The translations under genes were made by a program, and so were the position numbers. Positions 61,017-64,000 of a stretch of 64,000 nt of DNA are shown here, in pieces. Each line of letters starts with the position of its first letter. Position 1 is the stretch's first letter. The notes under the pieces are model-generated. The model ran no database searches. It was not told the origin of the DNA and was given only the letters and a program-made list of their open reading frames with translations. The DNA is taken from the NCBI RefSeq assembly GCF_002843305.1, contig NZ_PGSG01000093.1, positions 62,001 to 126,000 of the forward strand. The letters are read 5' to 3'. The DNA comes from Streptomyces barkulensis (GTDB lineage Bacteria > Actinomycetota > Actinomycetes > Streptomycetales > Streptomycetaceae).

Positions 61017-61757
61017 TCAGTCGCGGTCGTACAGCGGGCGCCCCGGCAGGGCTCCCTCCGGCGGCAGCAGGGCCAGATTCAGACCGCGCACCAGGCGCGC
61101 GCGGAGCGTCTCGTCCGCCGCGAGCGCGGCGGCCACCCGCCCGGCGGTCTCGCGCGGCGGCGCGGCCGGGTCCAGGCGCAGGGCCAGCACGCCGTCGGTG
61201 CCGCGGCCGGGCCCCAGCCGGGCGGCGCTCACCGCGGGTTCGGCGGCCAGCACCGTGCGCAGTGCCTCGGTGACGGCCGGGTCCTCCAGCGGATCGGCGG
61301 TCTCCGCGCGGCCCTCGGCGAGGGCCAGCAGCGCGGGGCCGGTGAGCTGGTAGGTCACCGGCCCGGCGAGATCCAGCACGAGGGTGTCGGCGCCCTCCTG
61401 GGCGAGGGCCTGGAGGGCTTGGCGCAGGGGGACGGCGACCGGACGGGCCTGAGGGCGCCAGCGGGCCAGACTGTCGGTGGAGGTGAAGGCCGGCAGGGCC
61501 TTCCGCCCGCCCGGCGCGTTGAGCGTGGGCACCGCCATGTCGCTGGTCTTCTCCCGGCGCAGACCGTCCTCGCCGGTCTCCACCTCGCCGAGGACCGCGA
61601 CCACGGGCACCAGCAGCCGGGCCCTGGCCAGGGCGGCCAGCACCTCCGGCTCGGCGGTGCGGTCCTGTGCCCAGGCGGCCAGCGCCCGGGCGAGTGCGGG
61701 GTCGGCCGAGCCGTCGTCGCCGGAGAAGCCGGGATCGGGGATGTTCTTGAGCGCCAC
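61017..61757 (-). CDS. SseB-family protein
   Basis: This 246-residue protein has the SseB N-terminal domain (LLVPVVAVLGEVE, DMAVPTLNAPGGRKALPAFT, and the RWRPQARPVAVPL segment) in a duplicated arrangement. SseB-like proteins outside the Salmonella effector context have unknown functions, and a translation-linked role is sometimes suggested. TACCCT six bases before the GTG start suggests a leaderless message. It converges on the DUF1844 gene. Confidence 0.85.
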   Translation of the reverse strand: MALKNIPDPGFSGDDGSADPALARALAAWAQDRTAEPEVLAALARARLLVPVVAVLGEVETGEDGLRREKTSDMAVPTLNAPGGRKALPAFTSTDSLARWRPQARPVAVPLRQALQALAQEGADTLVLDLAGPVTYQLTGPALLALAEGRAETADPLEDPAVTEALRTVLAAEPAVSAARLGPGRGTDGVLALRLDPAAPPRETAGRVAAALAADETLRARLVRGLNLALLPPEGALPGRPLYDRD

Positions 61758-61779
61758 GTCTCGAGGGTATCCGCCCGGA

Positions 61780-63039
61780 TCAGACGGTCCGCCCCCCGGC
61801 CCGCTCCCCGCTCCGCTTCGCCGGCCGGCCGCCCCGGTACAGCAGTACGGCGCAGAGCACCAGCAGCAGGCCGGCGACCGCGGCGGCGGGCGCCAGCCTG
61901 CCGCCGTACCCGCGCTCGGCGGCCGGACCGGCGCCGAAGTACTCCTTCGGATAGGCCTCGGCCACCGGCTGCTGCCGCCGCGGCTCGATCTTCGCGCCCA
62001 GCTCGATGGCGGCGGCCGGGTCGACGATTCCGCTGCCCAGGTCGTCGCTGCGCCCGCCGGGCGGGGTGTTCCGGGCGGTCTGCGCGATCAGCTCCTTGAT
62101 CTGCGCCGGACTGAGATCGGGGTGGGCGGCCCGCACCAGTGCCACGCAGCCGGAGACGAAGGCGGCCGCGGCACTGGTCCCCCATCCCTCGTAGTACTTG
62201 CGGTCGGGATAGGTGATGATCACGTCGTCGCCGGGGGCGCTGACGGTCGCGTACCAGCGGCGCGTGGAGAAGGGGGCGCGCCGGCCCGTGCGGTCCACCG
62301 CGGTCACGGCGATCACGCCGGGGTAGGCGGCCGGATAGGAGGCCCGGTCGCCCCTCTCCCCTCCGTTGCCGGCGGAGGCGACCACCACCGAGCCCTTGCC
62401 CAGCGCGTAGCGGACGGCGGCGTCCTCGGACGGGTCGGGGTGAGCGGAGGCGCTGTCGTCGCCCAGGGAGAGGTTGATGACGTCGGCGCCCTGGTCGGCG
62501 GCCCAGCGGATGCCCTCGGCCAGCGCCTCGCCGCGCTCCTCGCGGGCCTTCTTCCGCTGCGGGTCGCCGTCCTCCAGCAGGACGCGCACGGGCAGGATCC
62601 GCGCCTCGGGGGCGACTCCGAGGACTCCTTGCGAGTCGCCGGGGCCATGGCCGCGTCCGGCGATGATCCCGGCCATCGCGGTGCCGTGGCGGGCCCAGTG
62701 CTCGTCGCCCCGGCGGGCCCCGAAGCCGATGAGGTCCCTGCCCTTCAGCACCCGGCCGCGCAGGTCGGGGTGGCCGGCGTCGACCCCCGTGTCGAGCACG
62801 GCGACGGTGATGCCCTGCCCCCTGGTGGTGCTCCAGGCGTCGCGCGCGCCCACCGCGTCCAGGCCCCACTGCCGGTCGCGCACCTCGTCGGCGTGCGCGG
62901 CGGGCGCGGTCAGCAGGAGGCAGGCGCAGAGCACCACGAACGCCGACAGCGCGGAGAGCGGCCCGGCGGCACGGCGGAAAAGGCGGGAACTGCGGGCGTG
63001 CGGGGGGTTCGCGGTGGCGGGGAGGCCCGTCGTGTTCAT
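61780..63039 (-). CDS. Mycosin-like subtilase (S8), type VII secretion-associated
   Basis: This 419-residue protease has a signal peptide cleaved about residue 50 (APAAHA), a subtilisin triad at Asp83 (VLDTGVDAGHPD), His118 (RHGTAMAG) and Ser289 (GTSAAAAF), and a C-terminal helix near 385-405, the layout of MycP mycosins. Mycosins stabilise and process type VII (ESX) secretion. No other type VII gene is present in the window. Its ATG overlaps the stop of the upstream gene (ATGA). Confidence 0.93.
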   Translation of the reverse strand: MNTTGLPATANPPHARSSRLFRRAAGPLSALSAFVVLCACLLLTAPAAHADEVRDRQWGLDAVGARDAWSTTRGQGITVAVLDTGVDAGHPDLRGRVLKGRDLIGFGARRGDEHWARHGTAMAGIIAGRGHGPGDSQGVLGVAPEARILPVRVLLEDGDPQRKKAREERGEALAEGIRWAADQGADVINLSLGDDSASAHPDPSEDAAVRYALGKGSVVVASAGNGGERGDRASYPAAYPGVIAVTAVDRTGRRAPFSTRRWYATVSAPGDDVIITYPDRKYYEGWGTSAAAAFVSGCVALVRAAHPDLSPAQIKELIAQTARNTPPGGRSDDLGSGIVDPAAAIELGAKIEPRRQQPVAEAYPKEYFGAGPAAERGYGGRLAPAAAVAGLLLVLCAVLLYRGGRPAKRSGERAGGRTV

Positions 63040-63980
63040 CGGTCCTGTCCGGTTCCCTGGGCGACGATGCGGCGCAGGCCGCGCTCGATGCGGTCGGCGA
63101 TACCGCGGGCGTCGTGGCCGAGGCCCGCCTGGGCGGGTGCGGTGGTCTGGTCCTCCAGGACCGCCTCGGAGGCCGGCTGCGGGTCGCCGACGGTGCGGCC
63201 GTCGGCGAAGCCGGAGACGGTGTAGACCACCACGGGGGCGTCGATGAGCGGCCGGACCGTCCAGCTCGCGCGCTGGGAGTCGCCGAAGCGGGCCGCGGCG
63301 GTGCCGCGCGCCGCGTACGGACGGGGCATCAGATCGGCGCGCAGTTCCAGGTTCTCCTCGTCGAACCGCTCGCGCAGTGCGCGCATGCCCTTCTCGTCGG
63401 ACTCGGTGAACAGCAGCCCGACCGTGGTGACGCCGCTGCCGGTCTCGTCCGTGTACGTGGCGCGCAGCAGCCGCTCGCAGCCGGCCGGCGCGAGGATCCC
63501 GGCCAGCGGAGGGTCGAAGGCGTCGCGGCAGCCGGCGTCGGGGGCGACCGCCACCCGGGTCCAGCGCCGGTCGGCGCGGCCCGGTCCGGCGCCTCTGCCG
63601 CGCAGGGTGCGGGGGAAGAGCGTGTCGACGGGTATCTCGCGCCACAGCGAGCGCGTCTCGGCGTAGTCGGCCGCGGGGTGTTCGCCGGAGTCGCCGGTGA
63701 GCCAGACCCCGGCGGCGGCCCCGCCCAGCAGCCCGAAGCCCAGGACGAGGCAGACGGCCGCCGCGGCGGTGCGGCCCGGCCCGCGCACGCGCCGCCCCGG
63801 CCCCGGGGCGGCGACCGGTGCGTCCGGGTACACCAGGGGGCCGGTGAACCGCGGTGGCGGCGGCCCCGTCGCTATCGGGGGCGCGGCGGCCGCGACCCGA
63901 GGAGCTCTCGGCGGCACGGCGGGCCGCGGTGGTACGACGGGTGGGAGCGGAGCCCGGACCGGGTCGGCCTCAGTGCTCAC
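63036..63980 (-). CDS. Single-pass membrane protein coupled to the mycosin
   Basis: This protein of about 314 residues has a Pro-rich cytoplasmic N-terminus (about 1-65), one helix (AAAAVCLVLGFGLLGGAAAG) and an exported domain with paired cysteines (GCRDAF and GCERLL). Translational coupling (ATGA) to the mycosin implies a partner role. I recognise no family beyond a conserved Streptomyces hypothetical. GTG 63980 was chosen because the GAGGGGG site is correctly spaced for it and too close to GTG 63986. The gene lies near the window edge but looks complete. Confidence 0.78.
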   Translation of the reverse strand: MSTEADPVRAPLPPVVPPRPAVPPRAPRVAAAAPPIATGPPPPRFTGPLVYPDAPVAAPGPGRRVRGPGRTAAAAVCLVLGFGLLGGAAAGVWLTGDSGEHPAADYAETRSLWREIPVDTLFPRTLRGRGAGPGRADRRWTRVAVAPDAGCRDAFDPPLAGILAPAGCERLLRATYTDETGSGVTTVGLLFTESDEKGMRALRERFDEENLELRADLMPRPYAARGTAAARFGDSQRASWTVRPLIDAPVVVYTVSGFADGRTVGDPQPASEAVLEDQTTAPAQAGLGHDARGIADRIERGLRRIVAQGTGQDR

Positions 63981-64000
63981 CGGCACCCCCTCGTGTTCTG

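Overview
The window is chromosomal DNA from a high-G+C actinomycete, almost certainly a Streptomyces. The evidence is uniformly GC-rich coding DNA, a full-length SsgB sporulation regulator, a BluB-CobT fusion, DUF5997 beside a LysR-type effector domain, TipAS-type MerR, SseB and mycosin-like proteins, and a gene order that follows the conserved Streptomyces chromosome core (ssgB ... cob ... metNIQ ... glpQ ... arg ... pheST ... infC-rpmI-rplT). I see no prophage, integrase, transposase, CRISPR array or biosynthetic gene cluster.

Layout. 1-7.3 kb: two near-identical tRNA-Val(CAC) genes bracket a large membrane protein and a four-gene sugar ABC transport operon (binding lipoprotein, two permeases, DUF624 protein) behind LacI-type operators. 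7.3-13.5 kb: ssgB, a CGNR zinc-finger regulator, small membrane proteins, a DsbA-like oxidoreductase, a tandem GNAT protein and a pabB-pabC pair. 13.5-14.1 kb: a five-gene tRNA cluster (Gly, Cys, 3 x Val-GAC). 14.1-18.3 kb: zinc-ribbon, APH-fold and small proteins plus a membrane-anchored Ser/Thr kinase. 18.5-25.7 kb: an RNA methyltransferase and cobalamin/siroheme genes (cobA/cysG-like, bluB-cobT, cobL). 25.9-29.8 kb: a GNAT protein and the metNIQ methionine importer with a candidate Met/Cys leader peptide. 30-35.2 kb: membrane proteins, GNAT, a glycerophosphodiesterase, an acyltransferase and a decayed carbonic anhydrase. 35.2-45.7 kb: arginine biosynthesis as argG, argH and the operon argC-J-B-D-R, both transcription units with ARG-box-like operators on their promoters; a DUF488 protein, a PNPOx-like protein and two GNATs lie between. 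45.9-52.4 kb: the divergent DUF5997/LysR-effector pair, a MerR-TipAS regulator, a histidine-phosphatase-fold pseudoenzyme, a DUF1918 protein, a secreted GHL10 hydrolase, a CBM2 remnant and a hydroxyacyl-CoA dehydrogenase. 52.5-60.5 kb: pheS-pheT, an orphan PAS histidine kinase, a SpoU methyltransferase and infC-rpmI-rplT with a non-AUG infC start and a long leader. 60.5-64 kb: DUF1844, SseB and a mycosin-like protease with a membrane partner.

Most of the window is housekeeping metabolism, translation and transport. The more unusual signals are: a Met/Cys-ending short frame upstream of metNIQ; a DNA-binding-like DUF5997 protein divergent from a LysR effector domain that has no HTH; a histidine phosphatase lacking its catalytic histidines; a nested palindrome inserted in frame in pheT; a perfect 11-bp dyad in front of the first membrane gene; and the infC leader. 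Several gene pairs end in very long perfect hairpins that overlap stop codons. Start sites were chosen by codon frame, ribosome-binding sites and family length; uncertain ones are marked.
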